Shown here one piece after another: positions 22,967 to 32,007 of a DNA stretch of 36,186 nucleotides; positions within the stretch are counted from its first letter, which is position 1, and each line of letters opens with the position of its first letter. Origin of the DNA: Clostridiales bacterium (GTDB lineage: Bacteria > Bacillota > Clostridia > Peptostreptococcales > Anaerovoracaceae); contig JALENW010000017.1 of the NCBI GenBank assembly GCA_022766365.1, positions 1 to 36,186 on the forward strand. The letters are read 5' to 3'. A model generated the notes under the pieces. That model was not told the DNA's origin. It made no database searches and saw nothing but the letters and a program-made list of their open reading frames with translations. The position numbers and the translations under genes were made by a program.

Positions 22967-24805
22967 TTATTCCAGTTCCATCCATCTCTCGTAAGCTTCC
23001 TCAAGTTCCCTCTTTAGTTTTTCGTTTTCTTTTGTCAACTTCTCAAGGAGCTGAAAATCACTGTGATTCCCCTCTGCACACATTTCTTCCTCGTTGGATC
23101 TGATATCAGCTTCATGCTGCTGTATCATAGCCTCAAGTTGTTCTTTTTCCCTCCGCCTTCTTCTCTCTTCGGCCTGAATTTCCTTACGCTTGGCTCTTTC
23201 TGCCTGAGAGTCGGTTTCCGCCCTTTCAGGGTCTTTCCCATACATGGTATCACCATTTGAATTATTTGAACTCATTAGGTTTTCTTTTAATATGTCACCA
23301 TGGTGTATGCCGGTACTTTTTCCCGGCTTGTAATCGTCCAGATTTATAATCCTCTCTGGAATCTTCTCAAGAAAATACCTGTCATGGCTTACGACTATGA
23401 CAGTTCCAGGATATTCCGAAAGTGAATCTTCAAATGCTTCCTTGGAATCGATATCAAGATGATTGGTCGGCTCGTCAAGAAGCAATACATTCGCCCCTCC
23501 CATCATGAGCTTAAGAAGAGACAGCCTCGCCTTCTCTCCACCTGATAAATCCGATACCCTCAGGAACACATCATCACCTTTGAACAAAAACCGTGCCAAC
23601 AGATTGCGTATCTCCCCCTCTGTATACAGTCGAAAGTCCTGATGCACCTCCTCAAGCACTGTGTTTTGTTCATTCAAAAGCAGTTGTCCCTGATCGTAAT
23701 ATCCAAAAGTTACATTGTGTCCGATTTTCAGGTTTCCGGCCTTAAGTGGAATCAGCCCCAGCATTGCCTTGAGCAGAGTCGTTTTTCCAACACCGTTTGC
23801 TCCGGCGATGGCGATTCTCTCACCCCTTCTGATAAGGAACGACAGTCCTTCGATAAGCGGCTTTTCGAATCCCACAGAAATATTTTCACCGATCAGTACA
23901 TCCGTGCCGGATGGAAATTCCTCTTTAAATGACAGTTTCATCTTGTCAGCCAATGCCTCAGGTCTCGAAATACGCTCCATTGCAGCAAGCCTTTTTTCCC
24001 TTGAAGCAGCTCGTTTAGCTAACTTTTCCGTACCTCGTCCTTTAAATCTCCTGATCATATCTTCCTGTCGAGCAATCTCTTTCTGCTGATTCTGATATGC
24101 CTTTATCTCGCTGTCTCTTACAGCCTTCCTCTCCTTGGCATAAAAACTGTAATTACCGTTATACATACGACCCCTGCCTCCGGAAATTTCCAGAATCTTC
24201 TGAGTTGTTTTGTCCAGGAAGTACCTGTCATGACTAACGATTATTACAGATCCTTTGTAGTTGCGAATATATTTTTCGAGCCAATTTATCGTGTTAATAT
24301 CCAAGTGGTTCGTTGGTTCATCTAACAACATAATATCCGGTTTTGCCAGGAGTATACACCCCAATGCAAGTCTCGACTGTTCGCCGCCCGATAGCCGGGA
24401 AACCGGTTTTGCATAATAACTCTCGTGGAAGGACATGGCTTTGAGCATTCCCTCAACTTCGCTGTCATAATCGTAACCTTCGACATTCTTCATTGCCTCA
24501 TAAACTGTCAGCTCTCGGCTCTCATTACATCCGGTCTTATCACTCCCCTTATCCGAGTAGGCTACGGACACACTAAAATTATCCCTCTGCCTGAGATATC
24601 CTACTTTCTTATTCCCGGATACGAATACCTCTCCTTCATCGGGATCAATTACTCCTGCCAATATATTCAAAAGTGTTGTCTTTCCGGCACCGTTGATACC
24701 GACCACACCTAGCTTTTCTCCATCATTAATATGAAACGATACCTTTCCTATTATAGGCTCGCCTCCATAGGATTTACCGATTGAGTTGGCTGAAATAGCA
24801 ATCAT
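22967..24805 (-). CDS. ABC-F family ATPase (612 aa)
   Basis: Two ABC ATPase domains in one soluble chain without membrane spans, the ABC-F layout. Walker A motifs are GINGAGKTTLLNIL (about 36-49) and GANGVGKTTLLKAM (about 335-348), with signature motifs LSGGEQSRLALG and LSGGEKARLSLL. A linker between them is rich in Arg and Lys (KAYQNQQKEIARQEDMIRRF), and a charged coiled coil occupies the last 120 residues. ABC-F proteins act on ribosomes in translation, rescue or antibiotic protection. The Uup/YdiF-like coiled coil suggests a housekeeping type. It overlaps the tsaD stop by four bases (ATGA), so it is the last gene of the tsa operon. Confidence 0.92.
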   Translation of the reverse strand: MIAISANSIGKSYGGEPIIGKVSFHINDGEKLGVVGINGAGKTTLLNILAGVIDPDEGEVFVSGNKKVGYLRQRDNFSVSVAYSDKGSDKTGCNESRELTVYEAMKNVEGYDYDSEVEGMLKAMSFHESYYAKPVSRLSGGEQSRLALGCILLAKPDIMLLDEPTNHLDINTINWLEKYIRNYKGSVIIVSHDRYFLDKTTQKILEISGGRGRMYNGNYSFYAKERKAVRDSEIKAYQNQQKEIARQEDMIRRFKGRGTEKLAKRAASREKRLAAMERISRPEALADKMKLSFKEEFPSGTDVLIGENISVGFEKPLIEGLSFLIRRGERIAIAGANGVGKTTLLKAMLGLIPLKAGNLKIGHNVTFGYYDQGQLLLNEQNTVLEEVHQDFRLYTEGEIRNLLARFLFKGDDVFLRVSDLSGGEKARLSLLKLMMGGANVLLLDEPTNHLDIDSKEAFEDSLSEYPGTVIVVSHDRYFLEKIPERIINLDDYKPGKSTGIHHGDILKENLMSSNNSNGDTMYGKDPERAETDSQAERAKRKEIQAEERRRRREKEQLEAMIQQHEADIRSNEEEMCAEGNHSDFQLLEKLTKENEKLKRELEEAYERWMELE

Positions 24806-25839
24806 ATGTCAAGCCCTGAGACTGCATCTAAATCCAGACCGTCTCCTCCTCTCTCCATAAATTCATAGTGGGCAGCAATAGCAACCATACCTGCGTTATC
24901 GGTACACATTATCGCAGGTGGTATGCATAATTTTACATTTTCTCTCTCACAGATTGTTTTCATCACCTGGGATAATCTTGAATTCGCAGCGACACCACCT
25001 GCCAGGACAAGAGTATCCATTCCTTCTTTTCTGACAGCCTCCATGGTTTTAGTTGACACAACTTCCACAACAGCCTCTTGGAAAGAAGCGGCCACATCTG
25101 CCTTATTTACTTCTCTTCCTGCCTGATTTTCTGTATTCACATAGTTCAATACGCCGGTTTTGATGCCGCTGAAGCTAAAGTCATATGTTCCTTTTTCGAG
25201 CCATGTTCGCTTAAATTCTACGGCTGTTCCGTCCCCTTCTTTAGCCAACTTATCAATTTTTGGCCCTCCCGGGTATCCAAGTCCCAAGACCCTTGCCACC
25301 TTATCATAGGCTTCTCCTATAGCATCATCTCTCGTAGCACCCAACACCTCAAATTCGGTGTAACTTTTAACTTTGACAATATTTGTGTGCCCACCGGAAA
25401 CCACCAGAGATATAAATGGGGGCTCAAGATTTGAATATGCACCATAGGCTGCTGCCATGTGGCCGTGCATATGATTAACCCCTATCAGAGGTATCCCCTT
25501 CGCAACAGAATAAGCTTTTGCTGCTGCAACACCGATAACCAAGGCTCCAGATAAACCCGGTCCGTATGTTACTCCTATTAGGTTAATATCTTCCCAAGAA
25601 ACACCCGCTTCCTCCATGGCGGTTTCCACCACACCGTTTATATTCTCAAGATGGTGCCTTGAAGCTATCTCAGGTACAACTCCTCCATACGCCCGGTGTA
25701 TATCAATCTGAGATGAAATTACATTTGACATAATCTCTCTGTCACCCCTTAGAATTGCCGCAGAGGTTTCGTCACAGCTTGTTTCTATGGCCATAGTGAT
25801 GAAATTTTTATCTCTTTTTCTTTCTGTCTTAGTTGTCAT
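24802..25839 (-). CDS. tsaD: tRNA threonylcarbamoyladenosine transferase TsaD (345 aa)
   Basis: Catalytic subunit that transfers the threonylcarbamoyl group to A37 of ANN-decoding tRNAs. AIETSCDETSAAIL is the ASKHA phosphate loop; NHMHGHMAAAY contains the two metal-binding His residues; LVVSGGHTNIV and LVLAGGVAANSRL are further ATP-binding motifs. Full length. It is nine bases downstream of the tsaB-rimI fusion and upstream of the ABC-F gene in one operon with tsaE. Confidence 0.96.
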   Translation of the reverse strand: MTTKTERKRDKNFITMAIETSCDETSAAILRGDREIMSNVISSQIDIHRAYGGVVPEIASRHHLENINGVVETAMEEAGVSWEDINLIGVTYGPGLSGALVIGVAAAKAYSVAKGIPLIGVNHMHGHMAAAYGAYSNLEPPFISLVVSGGHTNIVKVKSYTEFEVLGATRDDAIGEAYDKVARVLGLGYPGGPKIDKLAKEGDGTAVEFKRTWLEKGTYDFSFSGIKTGVLNYVNTENQAGREVNKADVAASFQEAVVEVVSTKTMEAVRKEGMDTLVLAGGVAANSRLSQVMKTICERENVKLCIPPAIMCTDNAGMVAIAAHYEFMERGGDGLDLDAVSGLDI

Positions 25840-25847
25840 ATCTTCCC

Positions 25848-27368
25848 TTAGTTATCATTCTTTTCGTCTTTTCTCTTCCACATTATCAAGGCATCCTCAG
25901 GATTGTCTCCATCTTGGATATAGTAACTTTTTCTGACGCCTTCCTCCCGAAAGCCAAAACTTTGATACAGATTAATTGCAGGTATATTGCTCCTTCTCAC
26001 CTCTAACGTAAAGTCGCAAACCCCTTCCCGATATCCATCTCTCATCATGTATTCCATCAGCTTTCTTCCGTAACCTTTTTTTCTGAACTCTTTCTCAACG
26101 ACAACATCGTTGATATGACCCTCCTGACCGATTTTCCAGAAGGCTGCAAATCCTATTATTTCTGTATTTTCTCTATAAAATTGCCCCGGAAGAGCTTTCC
26201 CGCCTCTTTCAATAACAAAATATCGGGCTTTCGGGTTCTCTGTCATATCTTTAAAAGTCTCGGAAGCACTCCAAGGATGTCTGAAATATTTGGCTTCTAT
26301 ATCTGCAATCGTCTTGGAATCCTCAGGTTTCCCTCGCCTTATATAGATTTGAGATTTTGAATCTTTCTTTACTCCTATTAAGCCTTGTTTTAGTTTGGAT
26401 TCCGCTTCGGGTATCCTCATGTAGTCAGGAAGGACCATGTCATATCTTGATTTTATTCCTTTATAAAACAACCTTGCAGCATACCGTGCTAAAAGTCCTG
26501 CATTTTGATATTGTATCTCTCCATTAGAATCTTTTAATATAAATTCCGTATCCTGTGATGATTTTATATTTGTTTCCTTAATATCCATTATATATTCTTT
26601 AAGTATATCATCATAGGCATCAACGCCGTCCCCACAGAATTCCACAACAGTTGTATAATTCACATCTTCATCGCCTTCGCAACTTAAATTTAAAATGTCC
26701 TCTTTTAACATATCCAAGAGGTTCCTCAGCATTATGCAACTGCCCTCATGAACGCTGAAAACTTCTCCGCACTCCCATGAGCAATTGCCGTCCTCATTAA
26801 TATGCTTCCTTCTTTTTTGTTTGTAAATTGAGCCGTATACCTGGCCTCTCCTTGCATTGTATAGAGGAACCATGTATTTTGTTACCGTGGATTCTCCCAT
26901 GGAATCTTTGATATTTTCCGTTCTCTCCTCAGCACCTCCTACTGTCGGTGATATCATATTAATTTTGTCGATTTTTATCTCAGAAATTCCAGGTGGTTCG
27001 CTGTAAAACTTTTCTTTCCACATTTCAAGCGATCCGACAGGAATCAACGGCTTATTCAAGATCTGTCCGAGGCACCTTGCTGTAGTTACACCTATTCTTA
27101 TACCTGTAAATGATCCAGGTCCTACTGAAACTGCAATTGCATCCAGGTCATCGGGTACAATTCCATGAGCTTTTAACACCTTGTCAATCATAGGGGCAAG
27201 TTCTCTGAGATGTGACATCGGGCTGTCTGTTTTTTCGACGCTGATCAAATTTTGAGGAATATATGCGTCACCGTTATCTGCCCTTTCATCAGGCTTTGAT
27301 AGCTCTCCGCAGTATGCCAATGTCACAGAACCGATTTCCCCGGTGGTTTCAATTGCTAAAATGTACAT
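25848..27368 (-). CDS. TsaB-RimI fusion protein (506 aa)
   Basis: Residues 1 to about 130 and a region near 155-330 form TsaB, the ASKHA scaffold that activates TsaD: ILAIETTGEIGSVTLAY and AVSVGPGSFTGIRIGVTTAR are its signatures. TsaB is normally 220-240 residues; here an extra variable stretch, largely acidic, lies around 130-260. From about 345 the chain is a GNAT acetyltransferase of RimI type: IYIRRGKPEDSKTIADIEAK, VVEKEFRKKGYGRKLMEYMM (acetyl-CoA loop) and NLYQSFGFREEGVRKSYY. RimI acetylates the N-terminus of ribosomal protein S18. Such fusions are known, but the insertion is unusual. The 5' end overlaps the tsaE stop by 13 bases. Confidence 0.9.
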   Translation of the reverse strand: MYILAIETTGEIGSVTLAYCGELSKPDERADNGDAYIPQNLISVEKTDSPMSHLRELAPMIDKVLKAHGIVPDDLDAIAVSVGPGSFTGIRIGVTTARCLGQILNKPLIPVGSLEMWKEKFYSEPPGISEIKIDKINMISPTVGGAEERTENIKDSMGESTVTKYMVPLYNARRGQVYGSIYKQKRRKHINEDGNCSWECGEVFSVHEGSCIMLRNLLDMLKEDILNLSCEGDEDVNYTTVVEFCGDGVDAYDDILKEYIMDIKETNIKSSQDTEFILKDSNGEIQYQNAGLLARYAARLFYKGIKSRYDMVLPDYMRIPEAESKLKQGLIGVKKDSKSQIYIRRGKPEDSKTIADIEAKYFRHPWSASETFKDMTENPKARYFVIERGGKALPGQFYRENTEIIGFAAFWKIGQEGHINDVVVEKEFRKKGYGRKLMEYMMRDGYREGVCDFTLEVRRSNIPAINLYQSFGFREEGVRKSYYIQDGDNPEDALIMWKRKDEKNDN

Positions 27369-27982
27369 CTGTATATCCTTTCATCTCCGTTCCCCCACGT
27401 AATTTCAATTATAATTGCATCTTCGGGGATCGCTCCGGAAATCAAATCTGCCCACTCTATAATGCATATCCCTTCTCCCGCAAAGTATTCTTCACCGCCA
27501 ATATCATAGAATTCTTCCTCATCGGCAAGTCTGTATACATCAAAGTGATGGAGGGGAATCCTCCCTGTATAATAGGATTTAACAATAGTAAAAGTAGGAC
27601 TTGTAATTGATTCTTCAACTCCAAGTCCCTGTGCAATGTATTTTGTTAATGTTGTTTTTCCGGTCCCTAAATCCCCGACAAGAGCTATCACAGTCCCCGG
27701 AGGACACGCTCTTCCCAGTCTGACACCAAAATCAGCGACTTGTCCCTCGGAGTTGAATCTCATATTTATGATTATGTCAGCATTCCTATCGGATCTGCCA
27801 CAGTTATCAGGAGCACAGTCATCACTGTTTCCGATTGCTATGTCTGTTTTCTCAGAGGCAGCACCGGAATTTGTGAAAAAGATTTTCTTAAATTCAATGT
27901 CTTCTTCCGGATACTGAGATTCGATAAGTTTATTCTCATCAAACTCTTTGTATTTAGAGTCCTTATTTGCGGATTTTTCCAT
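27356..27982 (-). CDS. tsaE: tRNA threonylcarbamoylation ATPase TsaE (208 aa)
   Basis: The ATPase that resets the TsaB-TsaD complex. The core starts near residue 75: VIALVGDLGTGKTTLTKYIA is Walker A, SPTFTIVKSY the switch region, HHFDVYRL and CIIEWADLI the conserved tail. An acidic, apparently disordered extension of about 70 residues precedes the core; TsaE proteins are normally about 150 residues. The start at 27982 has an AAAGG site, whereas no ribosome site precedes the internal Met before the core, so I keep the extension. First gene of the tsaE - tsaB/rimI - tsaD - ABC-F operon. Confidence 0.93.
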   Translation of the reverse strand: MEKSANKDSKYKEFDENKLIESQYPEEDIEFKKIFFTNSGAASEKTDIAIGNSDDCAPDNCGRSDRNADIIINMRFNSEGQVADFGVRLGRACPPGTVIALVGDLGTGKTTLTKYIAQGLGVEESITSPTFTIVKSYYTGRIPLHHFDVYRLADEEEFYDIGGEEYFAGEGICIIEWADLISGAIPEDAIIIEITWGNGDERIYRCTF

Positions 27983-28121
27983 AATATATACCTTTATTGC
28001 ATTTATTTATTTCCGACAGACTGTATATCATATATTTTCGTTTCCTGCTTTATTTACCGTTGACATCCTTATATTTCCTGATATTGCTTATCTGCTTCTG
28101 TTATCAAAAACCATTTTTTAT

Positions 28122-28661
28122 CTAGTTCTTATGCAGGAAAGTTGATATTCTCTTGTATATGATCATAGTAATTGCACCGTTAATACCGGCTTTAAGAAGG
28201 TTAAAAGGCAAGACAACCGGCAGGATCATTGGCATTACTGCTGATCTTGGAATCCCCATAAACAAAGGCGTTATAGCCATATTAGCCAGGCACATTATAA
28301 TGGTCATGACAACTACACCTGCAACAATCCCTTCCATTGCCCTCTTTTTCGATTTCTTCACGGAGTAAAAAGTCGATGCAACTACAACGAAGCTGCCCGT
28401 TGCAAGCACGTGCATTATAAATCCGTAGACACCATCCTCTCCCAGTGCAAACGCCTGTATGAGACTTACAACAATCGTTACAATAATCCCCGGTATTGGT
28501 CCGAAAGCAAAAGCTGTTACAAAAATAGGTACATCCGCAGGGTCATATCTCAAAAATGGTGCCGGCGGAAACGGAATCCTTATTATCAGAAGCAAAACAC
28601 AAGATATGGCTGTCATAAGGCCGATTTTTGCTATAGTCTTACTGCTATACTTTCTGTTCAT
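28122..28661 (-). CDS. ECF transporter S component, RibU-like (179 aa)
   Basis: A small membrane protein with about six hydrophobic segments. APFLRYDPADVPIFVTAFAFGP is the region that in riboflavin S components (RibU) reads as the conserved Tyr-Asp-x-x-Asp-x-P motif; AFALGEDGVYGFIMHVLATG is the next conserved block. It would bind a vitamin, most likely riboflavin, and pair with the shared ECF energising module encoded elsewhere. No riboswitch is possible in the leader, since its start overlaps the stop of the upstream gene. Substrate is inferred from motifs only. Confidence 0.8.
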   Translation of the reverse strand: MNRKYSSKTIAKIGLMTAISCVLLLIIRIPFPPAPFLRYDPADVPIFVTAFAFGPIPGIIVTIVVSLIQAFALGEDGVYGFIMHVLATGSFVVVASTFYSVKKSKKRAMEGIVAGVVVMTIIMCLANMAITPLFMGIPRSAVMPMILPVVLPFNLLKAGINGAITMIIYKRISTFLHKN

Positions 28662-29200
28662 TAAGCAATCTCCCCCATTCCATCATAGACAATTCCAAGG
28701 CCATATTTCTCTGAAAACTCATCAAACAGCTTAAATATCTCATCTTCTGATGGAACATAGTCATCTTTCTCATTCCTTACATTCATATACAAAACAATAG
28801 TATCTTTAACTTTTTCCACATGCGTCGTGTCTGCGGCAAGTCCCTGACCGTGAGCCTCTTTAGATAGCTTTCCTGACAAAACGTATGAATTTATCCCGTC
28901 AATCATATCCAAAATCTTGTCATCATCAAAATTAAGATACGCTAAAACGCCGAAGAAATCCGTGTAGTCAGTTCCTGTAATCTCCAAGGACTTCCCAATG
29001 TTCTTGGATTTTACAGAACCTGCACCAAATTCTTCAATGGACTTCAAAACTTCCTCGTAAATATCCCGTGAACTGCTGTAAATAATACATCTTTGAGCAT
29101 GGCACTGGGCTGACAGCTTGCTCAGCCTCAGCCCAGATAAATTACCGGTGTTAAGTTTCTTTACAATTCTCAGGGAATGATTAAAAATCAACCGCTTCAA
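28661..29200 (-). CDS. Unrecognised protein between nfu and ribU-like gene (179 aa)
   Basis: I do not recognise this family. The frame opens at TTG 29200, inside the 3' end of nfu, with GGGAG just upstream, and its stop overlaps the start of the RibU-like gene, so coupling on both sides supports translation. The product is soluble and mixed alpha/beta. Residues 35-60 hold two cysteines (CHAQRC), and the C-terminal half (VEKVKDTIVLYMNVRN then YVPSEDEIFKLFDEFSEKYG) looks like a compact domain. The N-terminal 30 residues are basic and poorly constrained, so the true start could be further in. Confidence 0.6.
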   Translation of the reverse strand: MKRLIFNHSLRIVKKLNTGNLSGLRLSKLSAQCHAQRCIIYSSSRDIYEEVLKSIEEFGAGSVKSKNIGKSLEITGTDYTDFFGVLAYLNFDDDKILDMIDGINSYVLSGKLSKEAHGQGLAADTTHVEKVKDTIVLYMNVRNEKDDYVPSEDEIFKLFDEFSEKYGLGIVYDGMGEIA

Positions 29201-29411
29201 CTCCCTTTATCTCAGGATATGACTCCATTAGGATTCTGCCGATAACACCCTGAAGTGTCATTCTTGCACCAGGGCATCCGGCGCAATGACCTTTTAGCTT
29301 AACTTTTACAATATTATCCTTATATTCTACAAATTCAACATCTCCTCCATCATTTTGAAGGAAAGGTCTGATCTTATCCAATGCATCTTGGATCTTCGCT
29401 TCAATTTCCAT
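29181..29411 (-). CDS. NifU C-terminal (Nfu) iron-sulfur scaffold protein (76 aa)
   Basis: Carries and delivers [4Fe-4S] clusters to target enzymes. IRPFLQNDGGDVEFVEY and KLKGHCAGCPGARMTLQGVI are the Nfu signature, with CAGC as the cluster-binding CxxC. I choose ATG 29411 because AGGAGG lies seven bases upstream; an upstream in-frame ATG (29435) lies ahead of that site. It would be a useful supplier for the ferredoxin and the IorA clusters. It has its own promoter, separate from the buk operon. Confidence 0.94.
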   Translation of the reverse strand: MEIEAKIQDALDKIRPFLQNDGGDVEFVEYKDNIVKVKLKGHCAGCPGARMTLQGVIGRILMESYPEIKGVEAVDF

Positions 29412-29444
29412 TATTATACCTCCTGTGTTAGTCACTACCGCAAT

Positions 29445-29473
29445 ATTATATTACTAATACCCTGGAATGTAAA
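29445..29473 (-). promoter_or_regulatory. Promoter of nfu operon
   Basis: Minus-strand TTTACA (29468-29473), 17-base spacer, TATAAT (29445-29450). It separates nfu-unknown-ribU from the buk operon upstream. Confidence 0.8.
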
Positions 29474-29593
29474 GAATTCCCACAGAAGACAAAATTCATT
29501 TTCAAAAAAATATTTTAACCTCACCCTTTTCTTTCACCCTGATTCTTCTACATTAATCTTAAGTTCTTACAATGCACCTTTGTCATCTATATT

Positions 29594-30724
29594 CTACTTT
29601 CTCGAAATCGCTTCTTCTTTGTTGTACTTCTTAGCCTTCTCAATTCCCCTAAGTATTCGCAGGCCTCCTCCTGCCAAAGCTTCCATCTCACACTCCCCCG
29701 GCATCAGGATAACAGGTGCAAGATAGCTTACACGAGGAACGATCATATCAGTCAAAATCTTAGAATGTGCCAAACCTCCTGTTATAATAACAGCTTTGAC
29801 ATCACCGTTCAATGCAGGGGCGAGCCAGCCTATGTATTTGGAAATCTGATATGCCATGGCATCATAAACAAGCTGAGCTTTATAGTTTCCGGCTTCATAC
29901 ATCTTCTCCACATCTCTGCCATCTGTCGTTCCCATATATGCAACGAGACCGCCATTTCCTCTTATGCGTTTTTTTACTTCTTTATAAGAGAGTTTGCTTT
30001 TTTCACAAAAGTCAATGAGTGAAAGCAGCTGTGTTCCTCCGGATCTCTCCGGTGACATAGGGCCTTCATCATCTGCGACGATATCGATGATTTTGCCCTT
30101 GTAATGTGCACTCAGCGATGAGCCTCCTCCTATGTGAGCAACAACAAAGTTATTATCAAAATAATCAATTCCTTCCTGTTCACAATACTTCATAGCCATA
30201 GCTCTGCTGTTCAGCACGTGGCAGGTGGGCTGTCTCCTAAACTCAGGAAAACCTGTAACTCTCGCCACAGGACTTAGATATGATCCCATTACTGCGTCGT
30301 ATATATATGCATGAATACCGGCTTCATCTGCCAGTCTTTTTCCGATCAATCCACCTAGATTTGAAGCGTGTGGAGAACTGTATTCCTCACTTGACAGTGC
30401 TTCGCACAGTTCATCATCTACGATATATCCTTCTCCTCCTATTCCGTAAACCAGTCCTCCTCTTCCCATAATCCCATCGAAATCGGAAAGCTCATATCCT
30501 TTTTCCTTTACAAAGTCTCTCACAGCAGCCAATCGATACTCCAACTGATCGGCAATTCTTTCGAAGGACTTAATAGTGTCTGCATCATGCTCCAGATTCT
30601 CCTGCACCAATTTCTCTCTATCTTTAAAGATGGCAAGTTTAGTACTTGTGGATCCGGGATTGATGATAAGCTGCATATAATGATCCTTCTCAGTTACCGG
30701 CTTTCCCATGTTTGATTCTTTCAT
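29594..30724 (-). CDS. buk: Butyrate kinase / acyl-phosphate kinase (376 aa)
   Basis: Transfers phosphate from butyryl- (or other acyl-) phosphate to ADP, giving the free acid and ATP. LIINPGSTSTKLAIF is the ASKHA phosphate loop; VAHIGGGSSLSAHYKG, DDEGPMSPERSGG and ITGGLAHSK are the other family motifs. The start ATG 30724 overlaps the aminotransferase stop (ATGA) and has AAGGAG upstream; this gives about 16 more residues than usual, and an internal ATG before QLIINPG also has a site. As the last gene of the keto-acid operon, its natural substrate may be an aryl-acetyl phosphate rather than butyryl phosphate. Confidence 0.92.
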   Translation of the reverse strand: MKESNMGKPVTEKDHYMQLIINPGSTSTKLAIFKDREKLVQENLEHDADTIKSFERIADQLEYRLAAVRDFVKEKGYELSDFDGIMGRGGLVYGIGGEGYIVDDELCEALSSEEYSSPHASNLGGLIGKRLADEAGIHAYIYDAVMGSYLSPVARVTGFPEFRRQPTCHVLNSRAMAMKYCEQEGIDYFDNNFVVAHIGGGSSLSAHYKGKIIDIVADDEGPMSPERSGGTQLLSLIDFCEKSKLSYKEVKKRIRGNGGLVAYMGTTDGRDVEKMYEAGNYKAQLVYDAMAYQISKYIGWLAPALNGDVKAVIITGGLAHSKILTDMIVPRVSYLAPVILMPGECEMEALAGGGLRILRGIEKAKKYNKEEAISRK

Positions 30725-31908
30725 AAATTATACTCCTTAGCAAGTTCTTTGAATTTAGGTATTGAGTTTTCGCAAGTTTCTTTGCTTACACAATATGCAA
30801 GCCTCACATAACCCGGGCATGCGAAAGATGTTCCCGGAACCATAAGGATATTATATTTTTTACCTTTGTTTACAAATGCCTTGTCATCAGGTTCCGGTGA
30901 CTTAACCCAAAGATAAAATGCACCCTCCGGTCTGAGACACTCAAATCCTGCTTCTGTCAAGCCATTGTACAAAATCTCTCCGTTCTGTCTGTAGAATTCA
31001 ACGTCTGCCTCGGCATCAACACATCTTTGAATGACGAGCTGAATGAGAGACGGTGCATTTACAGCCCCCGATACTCTGTTTGCAATAGTTGCCGCTTCAA
31101 TGAAATCTTCACTTTCGTCGGACTCATCCGGTATTACAATATATCCTATGCGTTCACCCGGAAGCGATAGGGATTTGCTGTATGAATATGCAACTATAGT
31201 ATTTTTGTAATATTTTGTCACATACGGCACCGTTCGTCCCCCGTAGACCAACTCCCTGTATGGCTCGTCCACAAGAAGATATATGACCGTCCCCAGTTCT
31301 TTCTCCTTATCTTCAAGTGCCTTTGACAATTTTTCAATAACCTCCTCCGGGTATACCACTCCCGTTGGATTATGAGGGTTATTAATTATTACAACCTTGG
31401 TTTCGGGTGTTATCATCTCCTTCATTTTTTCAATATCAGGCATGAAATTTTCCAAATTAGGAGGAACAACAACAAGCTTGCCATCATAATTGGCAACGTA
31501 ATTTCCATATTCAACAAAATACGGTGCAAATGTCAGTACTTCATCTCCCGGATCAAGGATAGTCTTCAAAGTAACATTAAGAGCAGAACCTGCTCCAACT
31601 GTCATGATCAGATTTCTGGCATCAAAGTCAGTTCCATGTAATCTGTTTAAATGATCCGCTATTGCCTGACGGGTTTCAATAAAACCGGCATTATTCATGT
31701 AACCGTGAACCTTGACAGGATCTTCTGTTTCAATAATGTCTAAAATTGCATCTTTTACTTCTTTTGGAGCCGGTACATTTGGATTACCAAGACTGAAATC
31801 GAATACATTTTCTTCCCCATATAAAGCCTTCATCTTAGTTCCCTCTTCGAACATTGCTCTTATAACGGAGCTGTTCTTAACGAGGGGTTCCATTTTCTTT
31901 GAAATCAT
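30721..31908 (-). CDS. Class I/II pyridoxal-phosphate aminotransferase (395 aa)
   Basis: Fold-type I aminotransferase of the aspartate/aromatic group. FSLGNPNVPAPKEVKDAILD opens the domain, INNPHNPTGVVYPEE is the substrate and cofactor loop, and YSYSKSLSLPGERIGYIVIP carries the PLP-binding Lys (SYSKS). The final block has the conserved Arg in YVRLAYC that binds substrate carboxylates. Placed between iorB and buk, it probably supplies the aryl- or branched-chain keto acid oxidised by IorAB. It overlaps the kinase gene by four bases. Confidence 0.92.
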   Translation of the reverse strand: MISKKMEPLVKNSSVIRAMFEEGTKMKALYGEENVFDFSLGNPNVPAPKEVKDAILDIIETEDPVKVHGYMNNAGFIETRQAIADHLNRLHGTDFDARNLIMTVGAGSALNVTLKTILDPGDEVLTFAPYFVEYGNYVANYDGKLVVVPPNLENFMPDIEKMKEMITPETKVVIINNPHNPTGVVYPEEVIEKLSKALEDKEKELGTVIYLLVDEPYRELVYGGRTVPYVTKYYKNTIVAYSYSKSLSLPGERIGYIVIPDESDESEDFIEAATIANRVSGAVNAPSLIQLVIQRCVDAEADVEFYRQNGEILYNGLTEAGFECLRPEGAFYLWVKSPEPDDKAFVNKGKKYNILMVPGTSFACPGYVRLAYCVSKETCENSIPKFKELAKEYNL

Positions 31909-31963
31909 TCCAATTCCTTTCCTTTAACTTAATCTTATCTTTTGCTTTCAGGCTATTTTATAT

Positions 31964-31988
31964 GTGCCGAGGGAAAACCCCTCGGCAC
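31964..31988 (-). promoter_or_regulatory. Strong GC hairpin between iorB and the aminotransferase gene
   Basis: GTGCCGAGGG (31964-31973) pairs with CCCTCGGCAC (31979-31988) around a 5-base loop. On the minus strand it is followed by ATATAAAATAG rather than a U-run, so it is more likely a partial terminator or an mRNA-stabilising/processing element than a full stop. Confidence 0.6.
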
Positions 31989-32007
31989 TCAGGAACAACT
32001 GTTTTGC

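Noticed and set aside
28662-29500. FMN riboswitch expected before a RibU-like gene
   Set aside because: The gene start overlaps the upstream gene and the operon leader before nfu is under 40 bases, too short for an FMN aptamer.
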